A stretch of 64,000 nt of DNA from Crenobacter cavernae (GCF_003355495.1 NZ_CP031337.1:1679001-1743000); one strand, 5' to 3'. Shown: positions 25,265 through 33,743, counted from the first letter of the stretch. The notes: generated by a model from the sequence alone, not told the origin. Program-made: numbers and translations.

Positions 25265-25941
25265 AAGGTCTGGATCAGGTGGCCGCGCCGCTTGATGAGG
25301 TTGACGGCGAGCACCACCGCGAATGAGAAGCCGAACAGGATCGCCGAGTAGGCGTGGGCGACGTCGTAGTTGAGCTGTTCGACCTCGTGGTAGATCGCGA
25401 TCGACATCACGCGCGATACGCCCGGGATGTTGCCGCCTATCATCAGCACCACGCCGAATTCGCCGACGGTATGCGCGAACGCCATGATGGTGCCGACGAT
25501 GATCGCCGGCTTCACGTTCGGCAGTTCGACGCGCCAGAAAGTCGTCAGCCGCGACTTGCCGAGCGTGTACGACGCCTCGGTGAGGCTACGGGGCAGGTTG
25601 GCGAAGGCGGCTTGAACCGGCTGCACCATGAACGGCAGGCTGAACAGCACCGAGCCGATCACGAGGCCGGGGAAGGAGAAAACCAGTTTCAGATTGAAAG
25701 TGTCGATCAGCCAGCGGCCGAACGTGTACTGCGGGCTGAACGCGAGCAGCAGATAGAAGCCGAGCACCGACGGCGGCAGCACCAGCGGCATTGCGATCAG
25801 CGTCTCGACCAGAGCACGCGCGGGCGTGCGTCCCTTGCCGATCCATGCGGCGAGCGGCAGGCCGATGATCAGCAAAATCGTCGTGGTGATGGCGGCGAGC
25901 TTTAATGTGAGCCAGAACGGCGAAAGATCGAGGTCCTGCAT
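25261..25941 (-). CDS. modB: Molybdate ABC transporter permease
   Basis: The 226-residue inner-membrane subunit has five to six membrane helices and the permease-ATPase coupling motif with EASYTLGKSRLTTFWRVELP near residues 140-160. The order modA, molbindin, modB, modC is that of a molybdate operon. The gene starts two bases after the molbindin stop and overlaps modC by four bases. Confidence 0.93.
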   Translation of the reverse strand: MQDLDLSPFWLTLKLAAITTTILLIIGLPLAAWIGKGRTPARALVETLIAMPLVLPPSVLGFYLLLAFSPQYTFGRWLIDTFNLKLVFSFPGLVIGSVLFSLPFMVQPVQAAFANLPRSLTEASYTLGKSRLTTFWRVELPNVKPAIIVGTIMAFAHTVGEFGVVLMIGGNIPGVSRVMSIAIYHEVEQLNYDVAHAYSAILFGFSFAVVLAVNLIKRRGHLIQTL

Positions 25942-25942
25942 G

Positions 25943-26338
25943 TTAGACGAGCGTCATTTCGTTGGCCTTGACGAGCGCGGTGACCTCTACGCCCGGCGCG
26001 AGCGCAAGCCGGTCGGCAGAGCGGGTGGTGACGATGGACGCGAGCGTCGTCCCCTGGAAGTCGAGCGTCACCTGGGAGAGCAGCCGGCCGCGCTCGACGC
26101 GTGTCACCTTGCACGGCAGCGCGTTGCGCAGGCTGATCGTGCCGGCGAGGTCGCGCGCGAGCGACACCTCGGCCTCCTGGAAGCCGAGGGTGACGGTCTG
26201 GCCGGTGGCGAGCGCGCTCGCCCCCGACAGCGCGCCGATCAACAGCGCGGTCAGCCCGACGCCGCCGACGGCGACGTCGACCAGGGTCACGCCGTCGACC
26301 GATTCGACCGCGACGATTTCGCCCTGCAAGCGGTTCAT
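25943..26338 (-). CDS. Two-domain molbindin (di-Mop protein)
   Basis: The 131-residue cytoplasmic protein consists of two tandem Mop domains. Each half has the NxLxGxI-type start (NRLQGEIVAVES; SLRNALPCKVTRVERG) and the late VTLGFQEAEVSLA or ALVKANEMTLV strand. Such molbindins store or buffer molybdate as oligomers. The gene lies inside the mod operon between modA and modB, and its ATG overlaps the modA stop in ATGA. The resemblance to ModG-type proteins is by layout only. Confidence 0.85.
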   Translation of the reverse strand: MNRLQGEIVAVESVDGVTLVDVAVGGVGLTALLIGALSGASALATGQTVTLGFQEAEVSLARDLAGTISLRNALPCKVTRVERGRLLSQVTLDFQGTTLASIVTTRSADRLALAPGVEVTALVKANEMTLV

Positions 26339-27090
26339 GGCAGCTGGTAGCCGAAGCGCTGGAACACCGCGCGCGCCTTCTTCGACGACAGGAAGTCGTA
26401 GAACTTCTTCGCGGCGGCCGGATCGTTCTGCTCGGCCTGCTTGAGCACGACGACGCCCTGCGCGATCGGCTGGTACGCTTTCTTCGGCACTTCGACCCAC
26501 TTGCCCTGGCCCTTCAGTTCGGGCGAGATCACCACCGACTTGGCGGTGAAGCCGATGTCGGCCGCCTGCGTGCTGATGTACTGGTTGGCCTGGCTGATGT
26601 TCTCGCCGTAGACGAGCTTGGGTTCGACCGCCTTGTCGATCTTGTAGTGGGCGAGCGCCTTGATCGCCTCGCGGCCGTACGGCGCGGCCTTAGGGTTGGC
26701 GACGGCGATCTTGCCGACCTTGTCGCTGGTCAGCGTGTTCGCCCAGTTCTTCAGGTCCAGGTCCTTCATCGTCCACAGCACCAGCGTGCCGTAGGCGTAG
26801 GGCTTGACCTGGCCGACGGTGAAGCCGCCGTCGGCCAACTTGTTCGGGAAGTCCATGTCGGCCGACAGGAACAAGTCGAACGGCGCGCCGTTCATGATCT
26901 GGCTCGCGAACTTGCCCGACGCGCCGTAAGACGCCTTGATGTCGGTGCCCGATTCCTTCTTGAACTCGGCTGCGAGGTCGTCGAACGCGTACTGCACGTT
27001 GGCGGCGACCGCGACGTTCAGCGTGGCGGCGTGGGCGGCGAACGGCAAGAGCGCGAGCGCGGCGGCGATCAGGTGACGGTCAAAACGCAT
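26335..27090 (-). CDS. modA: Molybdate-binding periplasmic protein
   Basis: The 251-residue precursor begins with a signal peptide (MRFDRHLIAAALALLPFAAHAA, cleaved near residue 21). The mature protein has the ModA blocks VAVAANVQYAFDDL, SYGASGKFASQI and DLFLSADMDFP, which form the oxyanion site. It is the first gene of the mod operon and lies behind a promoter overlapped by a ModE box. Confidence 0.95.
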   Translation of the reverse strand: MRFDRHLIAAALALLPFAAHAATLNVAVAANVQYAFDDLAAEFKKESGTDIKASYGASGKFASQIMNGAPFDLFLSADMDFPNKLADGGFTVGQVKPYAYGTLVLWTMKDLDLKNWANTLTSDKVGKIAVANPKAAPYGREAIKALAHYKIDKAVEPKLVYGENISQANQYISTQAADIGFTAKSVVISPELKGQGKWVEVPKKAYQPIAQGVVVLKQAEQNDPAAAKKFYDFLSSKKARAVFQRFGYQLP

Positions 27091-27110
27091 GGCGGGGTCT
27101 CCTCGGTGGA

Positions 27111-27138
27111 ATCGTTATTTCCAAGAGTATATAGCCAT
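27111..27138. promoter_or_regulatory. ModE box over the modA promoter
   Basis: The 28-base dyad ATCGTTATTTC-N6-TATATAGCCAT matches the 11-6-11 form of the ModE operator. On the minus strand it covers the -10 box of the modA promoter, so molybdate-loaded ModE should block mod transcription. An additional half site AAATAACGA lies at 27157-27165. Confidence 0.85.
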
Positions 27139-27154
27139 GTCGCTGTGTTGTTAA
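27126..27154 (-). promoter_or_regulatory. modA promoter
   Basis: On the minus strand TTAACA (complement of 27149-27154) and TATACT (complement of 27126-27131) are spaced by exactly 17 bases. The -10 lies inside the ModE box. Confidence 0.8.
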
Positions 27155-27191
27155 GTAAATAACGAAGCCTCGGGGATCGAATATCATAAGC

Positions 27192-28022
27192 TCACATCGG
27201 CACGCCGAGGATCACGCTGGCCGGGCTGATGACCGCGCCGACCGCGACGCCCGGCGCCAACGCCAGCGCGTCGGCCTGCTCGCGGCCGACCATGCTGCAC
27301 AGGCTGCTGCCGCCTTCCAGATCGACCGTCACCTCGCACTCGGCGTCGCCGCCGGCTATAGAGCGCACGACGCCCGGCAGCACGTTGTGACCTGCGAGGC
27401 TGCCCGGCGCGGCCGGAGGCGTCAGCGCGACCCAGCCCGCCTTGACCAGCGCGACCACGTCCAGGCCCTCGGCCAACCCTAGCCGTTCGCTGCTCGCATG
27501 GGTAATCAGCGCCAGGAGTCGCTCGCCGCCGGGCAGCGTCAGTTCGACCTCGTCGTTCACCTCGCCGCGGCGGATCGCTGTGACCTTGCCGAACAGCTGG
27601 TTGCGCGCCGAGGTCTTCACCGCGAACTTCTTCAGCAGCGACAGGCAGTCGGAGAAGTCCTCGCCGCCGGCCGACAACGCGGCGACGAACTGCTGCTGCG
27701 CGTGCTCGATCGCCCGGTAGGACTCGATCAGCCGTTTGCCGCGCTCGGTGAGCCGCGTGCCGCCGCCGTTCTTGCCGCCGGTTTCGCGCACGACCAGCGC
27801 TTCGGGCGACAACTGGTTCATCGCCTCGACGGTGTCCCACGCCCACTTGTAGCTGCGGCCGATGGCCTTGGCGGCCTGCGTGATCGAGCCGGTCTCGGCG
27901 ACGGCCGACAGCAAGGCCACTTCGGTGGCGCCGGCGAGGCTGGCGTCGCCCTGCTCGAACCAGACGCGCGCGTTGAGTTTCACGGCAGGGTTGGTAGTGG
28001 CGGGAGGAGTCGTTTTTTTCAT
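27192..28022 (-). CDS. modE: Molybdate-responsive regulator ModE
   Basis: The 276-residue regulator has an N-terminal winged helix (about residues 28-125, with VAETGSITQAAKAIGRSYKWAWD, here split by its helix turn) and two C-terminal Mop domains (about 135-200 and 207-275) that bind molybdate. A Pro/Thr-rich N-terminal extension of about 15 residues precedes the DNA-binding domain. It lies upstream of modA on the same strand, with the operator in the 101-base gap between them, so it most likely represses the mod operon. Confidence 0.93.
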   Translation of the reverse strand: MKKTTPPATTNPAVKLNARVWFEQGDASLAGATEVALLSAVAETGSITQAAKAIGRSYKWAWDTVEAMNQLSPEALVVRETGGKNGGGTRLTERGKRLIESYRAIEHAQQQFVAALSAGGEDFSDCLSLLKKFAVKTSARNQLFGKVTAIRRGEVNDEVELTLPGGERLLALITHASSERLGLAEGLDVVALVKAGWVALTPPAAPGSLAGHNVLPGVVRSIAGGDAECEVTVDLEGGSSLCSMVGREQADALALAPGVAVGAVISPASVILGVPM

Positions 28023-28123
28023 GGTTTCGCTGGCGACGAGGGTTGGGACGATTCTGGCGTTTCGTTGTGTATTCTAGTTTACACCGAGGCGCCGGAAAGC
28101 GAATGCGGCAGACCGCGGCAAGA

Positions 28124-28723
28124 CTAGCTCAATTTCTTCAGATAGGCAGCCAGCCCGCTCATCAGCATCTCGATCGAGATCGCGGTGAGCACCAGCCCCA
28201 TCAGCCGTTCGAGCGCGGCGATCACCTGGTCGCCGAGGATCTTCTGCAGGCGGCCGGATGCGAGAAACACGGTGGTGGTGACGAACATCGTGATCGTCAG
28301 CGCGCCCATCCATTCGGCCATGCGTGCCGGCTCGCGCGTCGATAGCAAGAGCACGGTCGCCATTGCCGACGGCCCGGCGATCAGCGGCACCGCGATCGGC
28401 ACGATGAAGGGCTCGCTCTGGAATCTGGCGCCGAAGGCGCTCTCCTCGCCGGGGAAGATCATCTTGATCGCGATCAGGAACAGGATCACGCCGCCGGCGA
28501 CGCGCAAGGATTCGTCCGACAGCTGCATCAGTTCGAGAAAGTGCCGGCCGAAGAACAGGAAGGACAGCAACACCGCGAACGCGATCAGGCATTCGCGCAG
28601 GACGACCTTATGCCGGCGCTCGGGCTTGACCTGCTTGAGCGCGGCGATGAACAGCGGAATGTTGCCCAAGGGGTCGGTGATCAGGATCAGCAGCACTGTA
28701 GCCGACCAGAACGACGTTTCCAT
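28124..28723 (-). CDS. MarC family inner membrane protein
   Basis: The 199-residue protein has six predicted membrane helices and the family blocks ITDPLGNIPLF near the start and GGVILFLIAIKMIFP near residue 80. MarC/YhgN proteins have no proven function despite an old name referring to multiple antibiotic resistance. AGGAAG lies before the ATG at 28723. It follows the rlmL-like gene after a long perfect hairpin. Confidence 0.88.
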   Translation of the reverse strand: METSFWSATVLLILITDPLGNIPLFIAALKQVKPERRHKVVLRECLIAFAVLLSFLFFGRHFLELMQLSDESLRVAGGVILFLIAIKMIFPGEESAFGARFQSEPFIVPIAVPLIAGPSAMATVLLLSTREPARMAEWMGALTITMFVTTTVFLASGRLQKILGDQVIAALERLMGLVLTAISIEMLMSGLAAYLKKLS

Positions 28724-28742
28724 GGCTCTTCCTCGCGTGTGT

Positions 28743-28785
28743 GCGACCTTGCGCCGGGTGCGGCAGACTCCCGGCGCAAGGTCGC
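28743..28785. repeat. Perfect 16-bp inverted repeat between the rlmL-like gene and marC-like gene
   Basis: GCGACCTTGCGCCGGG (28743-28758) and its exact complement (28770-28785) flank an 11-base loop. The right arm abuts the stop codon of the methyltransferase gene. There is no T-run on either strand, so it is more likely an mRNA-protecting or pausing hairpin than an intrinsic terminator. Confidence 0.8.
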
Positions 28786-29949
28786 TCAGCCCGCGTCGGG
28801 TTTGTCCTTGCGGTTGCTGCCGGACACCATAGGGATCGCGAACAACCGGCACTCGAGCGCGCCGTTGTAGAGCGGCACGCGGCGCTTCGGCGTCAGGCGG
28901 ATCAGCTTCGCCAGGCGCAGGTCGCCGGTGAAGAAGTTGGCGGTCCAGCCGGCCCAGTACTGCTTGAGCCACGCACCGAGCGACGGGTAGAGCGCGGCGA
29001 GCGCGTCCTGCTCGTCGAGGCGCACGCCGTACGGCGGGTTGGCGATCAGGATGCCGTTGCCGGCCGGCGGGCGCGTGTCGAGCACGTCCTGCGCCTTCAG
29101 CCGTACCAGACCCTTGAGGCCGGCCTGCACGAGGTTGCGCTCGGCCGTTTCGATCATGCGCCGGTCGCGGTCCGAGCCCCAGATCATCAGCGGTTCGGGC
29201 TCGCGCTCCATAGACTTGACGACCTTCTTCACCTGCTGCCACTGAGCAGAATCGAAGTCGGCGAACGCCTCGAAGCCGAAGCGGCGGTTGCGGCCCGGCG
29301 CGCGTTTGAGCGCGATGTCGGCCGCTTCCACCAGAAACGTACCGCTGCCGCACATCGGGTCGACCAAGGGCTGGCTGCCGTCGTAGCCGGCGATCAAGAG
29401 GATGCCGGCGGCGAGGTTCTCGCGCAGCGGCGCCTCGCCGGTCTCACCGCGCCAGCCGCGCTTGAACAGCGGCTCGCCGCTGGTGTCCAGGTAAACGGTC
29501 GCGGTGTCGCGTGTCAGGAACACGTGGATGCGGATGTCGGGGACGCGGGTGTCGACGCTCGGCCGTGCGCCGGTCGCGTCGCGGAAGCGGTCGCAGATCG
29601 CGTCCTTGACCTTTAGCGACACGAAGTCGAGGCTCTTGACCGGCGCGTTCACGCCGTCGGTCTTGATCTTGAAGGTCTGCTCGAGCGAGAACCAGGACGG
29701 CCAGTCCACCGTGTGTGCGAGCTGGTAGACGTCGCGCTCGTCAAGGTAGCGGCCGTGCACGAGGCGCAACAGCACGCGGCTGGCGGTGCGGCTCTCGAGG
29801 TTGGCGCGCATCATCACCACCTCGTCGCCGGTGAAGCCGACGCCGCCGTCTACCGGCGCGATGTCGCGGGCGCCGAATTGGGCGAGTTCGTCGGCGAGCG
29901 CGGCTTCGAGGCCGCGCGGGCAGGGGGCGAAAAAGTGTTGCGGTTTCAA
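28786..29949 (-). CDS. 23S rRNA (guanine-N2) methyltransferase, RlmL-like
   Basis: The 387-residue protein has an N-terminal THUMP RNA-binding domain (about residues 50-155) and a Rossmann methyltransferase domain (about 160-385) with DPMCGSGTFLVEAA for AdoMet binding and the catalytic NPPYG motif near 303. It matches the N-terminal half of E. coli RlmL/RlmK and lacks the fused RlmK part, as is usual outside enterics. A TTG at 29949 is the best start: GGAGGA lies six bases upstream and it gives the family N-terminus KPQHFFAPCPRGLE. It is divergent from mutY. Confidence 0.88.
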   Translation of the reverse strand: MKPQHFFAPCPRGLEAALADELAQFGARDIAPVDGGVGFTGDEVVMMRANLESRTASRVLLRLVHGRYLDERDVYQLAHTVDWPSWFSLEQTFKIKTDGVNAPVKSLDFVSLKVKDAICDRFRDATGARPSVDTRVPDIRIHVFLTRDTATVYLDTSGEPLFKRGWRGETGEAPLRENLAAGILLIAGYDGSQPLVDPMCGSGTFLVEAADIALKRAPGRNRRFGFEAFADFDSAQWQQVKKVVKSMEREPEPLMIWGSDRDRRMIETAERNLVQAGLKGLVRLKAQDVLDTRPPAGNGILIANPPYGVRLDEQDALAALYPSLGAWLKQYWAGWTANFFTGDLRLAKLIRLTPKRRVPLYNGALECRLFAIPMVSGSNRKDKPDAG

Positions 29950-30050
29950 GCGGCATCCTCCGGGCAATTCGTTATTCTAGCCGGATTCGCCGTCTTGGTC
30001 GGCGGCCGGCTTTACGCTACCATCTTCGATTCCCCGAATTTGTGCTCCCG

Positions 30051-31094
30051 ATGCTGGAAAACGCCTTTGCCGAACGTCTGGTCGCCTGGCAGCGCGACCA
30101 CGGCCGGCACGACCTGCCGTGGCAGGTCGACGACCCCTACCGCGTGTGGCTGTCCGAGATCATGCTGCAGCAGACCCAGGTCGCGACCGTGCTCGATTAC
30201 TATGCGCGCTTCCTGGCGCGCTTTCCGAGCGTAGAGACGTTGGCCGAGGCCCCGGTCGACGACGTACTCGCCGCGTGGAGCGGACTCGGCTACTACAGCC
30301 GCGCGCGCAATCTGCACAAGGCCGCCGAGCGCGTGATGGACGTCTACGGCGGCGCCTTCCCGCAGGCGCGAGCCGAGCTTGAAACGCTGCCCGGCGTCGG
30401 CCGGTCTACCGCCGCGGCGGTCGCCGCCTTCGCCTTCGGCGAGCGCGAGGCCATCCTCGACGGCAACGTCAAGCGCGTGCTGACGCGCGCGTTCGGTATC
30501 GCCGGCTTCCCCGGCGAGAAGGCGGTAGAGAAGAAGCTGTGGGCGTTGGCCGAGCGCCTGCTGCCCGAAACGGGCATCCAGGCGTACACGCAGGGCCAGA
30601 TGGATCTCGGCGCCACCGTCTGCACGCGCGGCAGGCCGGCGTGCACCGTCTGCCCGATGGTCGACGGTTGCGTCGCCGCACGCGAAGGCCGTACCGGCGA
30701 ACTGCCGACGCCGCGCCCGAAAAAGGCGGTGCCGACGCGCGACACGGTGATGCTGATGCTGACCTGGCAGGACAAGGTCTGGCTCGAGCGCCGCCCGCCG
30801 TCCGGCATCTGGGGCGGACTGTTGTCGCTGCCCGAGTTCGCCGACAGCGGCGCGGCCGAAGACTGGGCGTCGGCGCTCGGCCATGTCGACGTCGATATCG
30901 CATGGCCGGAACTCGAACATGTTTTTACGCACTATCGTTTGATCATCACGCCGTTGCCGGCGCGGCTCAGGGAAGGCTCGGCCAACCTTGTGCGCGACGG
31001 CGGCGGCGACTGGTGGCCGTTGGCCGAAGCGCTCGACGCCGGCCTGCCGGCGCCGGTGAAACGCCTCCTGGGTCGGCTCGCGCCGCGGGCCTGA
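30051..31094 (+). CDS. mutY: A/G-specific adenine DNA glycosylase
   Basis: The 347-residue base-excision enzyme removes adenine mispaired with 8-oxoguanine. It has the helix-hairpin-helix LPGVGRSTAAAVAAFAF followed by the catalytic-aspartate region DGNVKRVL, the catalytic glutamate in SEIMLQQTQV, and an intact iron-sulfur cluster motif C-X6-C-X2-C-X5-C near residues 190-206. A NUDIX-like C-terminal domain recognises 8-oxoG. The ATG at 30051 has no clear ribosome binding site; a GTG at 30042 is an alternative. Three copies of the dispersed repeat lie in the gene. Confidence 0.95.
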   Translation: MLENAFAERLVAWQRDHGRHDLPWQVDDPYRVWLSEIMLQQTQVATVLDYYARFLARFPSVETLAEAPVDDVLAAWSGLGYYSRARNLHKAAERVMDVYGGAFPQARAELETLPGVGRSTAAAVAAFAFGEREAILDGNVKRVLTRAFGIAGFPGEKAVEKKLWALAERLLPETGIQAYTQGQMDLGATVCTRGRPACTVCPMVDGCVAAREGRTGELPTPRPKKAVPTRDTVMLMLTWQDKVWLERRPPSGIWGGLLSLPEFADSGAAEDWASALGHVDVDIAWPELEHVFTHYRLIITPLPARLREGSANLVRDGGGDWWPLAEALDAGLPAPVKRLLGRLAPRA

Positions 31095-31134
31095 TCTCGA
31101 ACCGAACCGCCGGTGTGCCCGGCCCCGTAACGTT

Positions 31135-33342
31135 ATGGTTTCCGTCGTTAGATCCGTTGCCGATACCCTGGCCGACGCCGCCGATCACGGCCGTTGGCTC
31201 AGCAAGCTAGCCGCCTCGCACAACGAGACGGAGAGCGGGCTGCTCACGCGCGCCTACGAGGCCGCCCGGACGCTGTACGCCGGCAGGACGCTCGCGTCGA
31301 CCGGCGAGGACCTGTTCGACCACGCGGTCGCCTCCGCCGCCATCGTCGCCGACCTCAACCTGTTGCCCGACGCCATCGTCGCGACGCTGCTGTTCGCCGC
31401 GCCCGACTGCCGGCCCGACTGGCAGGAATGGCTCGCGCGCGAATTCAACGGCACCGTGTCGGTGCTGGTCGAAGGCGTCGACCGCGTGCGCACGCTGACC
31501 GAGTTCGCGCGCATCGACACGCTCGCCACCGGCGACGAGCGCGCGCGCCAGGCCGAGACGATGCGCAAGATGCTGCTGGCGATGGTCGCCGACATCCGCG
31601 TCGTGCTGATCAAGCTCGCGTGGCGCACGCAGACCATGCACTTCTTGATTAACTGCGACGAGCCGATAAGGCTGAAGATCGCGCAGGAGACGATGGACCT
31701 GTTCGCGCCATTGGCGAACCGGCTCGGCGTCTGGCAGATCAAGTGGGAGCTCGAGGACCTCGCCTTCCGCCATCTGCATCCGGCCGACTACAAGAAGATC
31801 GCCAAGCTGCTCGACGAGCGGCGGCTCGAACGCATCGACTACATCGAACGCGTGCTCGGTTCGCTGCGCGGCGAGCTCGCGGCCGCCGGCATCAAGGCCG
31901 ACGTCGCCGGCCGGCCCAAGCACATCTATTCCATCTGGAAGAAGATGCGCAAGAAGCAGCTCGACTTCTCCGAGCTCTACGACATCCGCGCGGTGCGCGT
32001 GCTGGTCGACAAGGTCGCCGACTGCTATTCGGTGCTCGGCATCGTGCACAGCATCTGGCAGCCGGTGCCGGGCGAGTTCGACGACTACATCAGCCATCCG
32101 AAAGCCAACGACTACCGCAGCCTGCACACCGCGGTGATCGGCCCCGAGGACAAGGTGCTCGAGGTGCAGATCCGCACCTTCGAGATGCACGAGCACGCCG
32201 AATTCGGCGTCGCCGCGCACTGGCGCTACAAGGAAGGCGGGCGGGGCGACGCCGCCTACGAAGAGAAGATCGCGTGGCTCAGGCAGTTGCTCGACTGGCG
32301 CGAGGAAGTCGCCGACGCCAACCGCGAAGGGCTGGCCGAAGCGTTCCAGACCGAACTGTTCAACGATACCGTCTACGTACTGACGCCGGCGGGCAAGGTG
32401 CTGACGCTGCCGGCAGGCGCCACCGCGATCGACTTCGCCTATTCAGTCCACACCGACCTCGGCCACCGCTGCCGCGGCGCCAAGATCGACGGCCAGATCG
32501 TACCGCTGTCGACGCCGCTGGAGAACGGCCAGCGCGTCGAGATCCTCGCCGCCAAGGAGGGCGGGCCGTCGGTCAACTGGCTGCACGAAGGCTGGGTGAA
32601 GAGCCACCGCGCGATCAGCAAGATCCGCCAGTACGTCAGGCTGCAGAACGCCGACGTCGTGCGCGAGACCGGCCGCCAGCTGTTCGAGAAGGAGCTCGCG
32701 CGTCATCCCGACGTGCAGCCCAACCTGCAGGCGTTGGCCGAGAAGCTCGGCTTCGCCAAGGTCGACGAGGTCTACAACGCGCTCGGCCACGGCGAACTGA
32801 CGATGCGCGCCATCGTGCAGGCGATCATGAGCTTCGCGCCGCCTCCGCCGGCCGACGTGACGCCGGAAGACATCGTCCATCGCAGCCGCGGCGGCCACGA
32901 CGCCGGCGGCATCCTGATCGAGGGCGTCAACAACCTGATGACGGTACTCGCGCGCTGCTGCAAGCCGGCGCCGCCCGACCCGGTCGCCGGCTTCGTCACC
33001 AAGGGGCGCGGCATCTCGATCCACCGCGCCAGTTGCTCGACGCTGAAGCGCCTGTCGGCCGACGCGCCCGAGCGGCTGATCTCGGCCGACTGGGGCGAGC
33101 AGAAGAACAGCGTGTTCCCGATCGACATCGAAGTGCTGGCGCGCGACCGCAACGGCCTGTTGCGCGACATCTCCGACGTGCTGTCGCGCGATAAGCTCAA
33201 TGTCATCGCCGTCAACACGCTCTCCCGCGATCTGAAGGCGAGGATGCGCTTCACCGTCGAGGTCAGGAGTGTGACCGACCTGTCGCGCGTTCTTGCACAC
33301 GTCATGGACGTCAACGGCGTGCTCGAGGTGAGGCGCGTCTGA
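31135..33342 (+). CDS. relA: GTP pyrophosphokinase (RelA-type ppGpp synthetase)
   Basis: The 735-residue stringent-response enzyme has an N-terminal pseudo-hydrolase domain, a synthetase domain, TGS and ACT domains. The HD-type hydrolase signature is lost (AAPDCRPDW where HDxxED would be), and the synthetase carries EFDD near residue 312, the acidic EXDD form seen in monofunctional RelA rather than the RXKD form of SpoT. It should therefore make but not hydrolyse (p)ppGpp on stalled ribosomes. The gene follows mutY by 40 bases and ends in a repeat-pair hairpin. Confidence 0.95.
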   Translation: MVSVVRSVADTLADAADHGRWLSKLAASHNETESGLLTRAYEAARTLYAGRTLASTGEDLFDHAVASAAIVADLNLLPDAIVATLLFAAPDCRPDWQEWLAREFNGTVSVLVEGVDRVRTLTEFARIDTLATGDERARQAETMRKMLLAMVADIRVVLIKLAWRTQTMHFLINCDEPIRLKIAQETMDLFAPLANRLGVWQIKWELEDLAFRHLHPADYKKIAKLLDERRLERIDYIERVLGSLRGELAAAGIKADVAGRPKHIYSIWKKMRKKQLDFSELYDIRAVRVLVDKVADCYSVLGIVHSIWQPVPGEFDDYISHPKANDYRSLHTAVIGPEDKVLEVQIRTFEMHEHAEFGVAAHWRYKEGGRGDAAYEEKIAWLRQLLDWREEVADANREGLAEAFQTELFNDTVYVLTPAGKVLTLPAGATAIDFAYSVHTDLGHRCRGAKIDGQIVPLSTPLENGQRVEILAAKEGGPSVNWLHEGWVKSHRAISKIRQYVRLQNADVVRETGRQLFEKELARHPDVQPNLQALAEKLGFAKVDEVYNALGHGELTMRAIVQAIMSFAPPPPADVTPEDIVHRSRGGHDAGGILIEGVNNLMTVLARCCKPAPPDPVAGFVTKGRGISIHRASCSTLKRLSADAPERLISADWGEQKNSVFPIDIEVLARDRNGLLRDISDVLSRDKLNVIAVNTLSRDLKARMRFTVEVRSVTDLSRVLAHVMDVNGVLEVRRV

Positions 33343-33373
33343 AGCTTGGCCGAGCCGGGGCTCGGCCAAGCTT
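33342..33373 (+). terminator. Hairpin of paired 9-mer repeats after relA
   Basis: AAGCTTGGCCGAGCC (33342-33356) and GGCTCGGCCAAGCTT (33359-33373) are exact complements with almost no loop, starting inside the relA stop codon. This is the tightest inverted pair of the dispersed repeat in the window. There is no T-run (GTGCAG follows), so it blocks RNases or polymerase only as a hairpin. Confidence 0.75.
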
Positions 33374-33455
33374 GTGCAGTGCATTTTTGTGACAGGCCAA
33401 GAGGCCATAAGCCTTATGAATTGGGGGTTTTCCCGAATGTTGCGCTGCGTATACT

Positions 33456-33616
33456 GCGCTGCACAAAAAACTTGCCAAGCCTATAACGCTCGCCAATAAT
33501 TGGCATTGCATCAGGACGTGGCACGCAAGTGTGCGTTTTGGTGTTGTCTCCTCCATCCTCCTTCCAAAAGGTGGAACTTGGCGCAATCGGCATCGTCCGG
33601 TTGCGCGTTTTTTTTT
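33456..33616 (+). ncRNA. Candidate small RNA upstream of rplM
   Basis: The 370-base gap between relA and rplM holds an independent-looking unit. A -10-like TATACT is at 33450-33455. Several small hairpins follow (GCCAA / TTGGC near 33495, GCAC / GTGC near 33526, TTCCA / TGGAA near 33565). An unpaired CU-rich stretch TCTCCTCCATCCTCC lies near 33548-33562. A textbook terminator GCGCAATCGG / CCGGTTGCGC with T9 ends it near 33616. rplM has its own perfect promoter after this. CU-rich single-stranded loops in sRNAs often pair with Shine-Dalgarno sequences. No clear -35 box was found. It could instead be a terminated leader of rplM. Confidence 0.5.
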
Positions 33617-33617
33617 G
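33583..33617 (+). terminator. Strong Rho-independent terminator before the rplM promoter
   Basis: A 10-bp stem GCGCAATCGG / CCGGTTGCGC with a six-base loop is followed by G and a run of nine T. No coding gene ends just before it, so it must end a non-coding transcript or read-through from relA. Confidence 0.9.
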
Positions 33618-33680
33618 CCTGCTTTCCGGGGCTTCTGTTCCTCCTTTGCGACGCCCGATTTTTGCTTGTCGCACAAGGGT

Positions 33681-33709
33681 TTGACAGGCCCAGACCCCTG
33701 TAATAGAAT
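33681..33709 (+). promoter_or_regulatory. Sigma-70 promoter of rplM-rpsI
   Basis: A consensus TTGACA at 33681-33686 and TAGAAT at 33704-33709 are spaced by exactly 17 bases, giving a start near 33716 and a short leader to rplM. Confidence 0.9.
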
Positions 33710-33743
33710 CCGGAACTTTCAAGAATTACGATGGAAGAGTTCC

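Noticed and set aside
33456..33616. 6S RNA upstream of rplM
   Set aside because: The candidate RNA is near the right length but does not show the long rod with a central bubble that defines 6S RNA.
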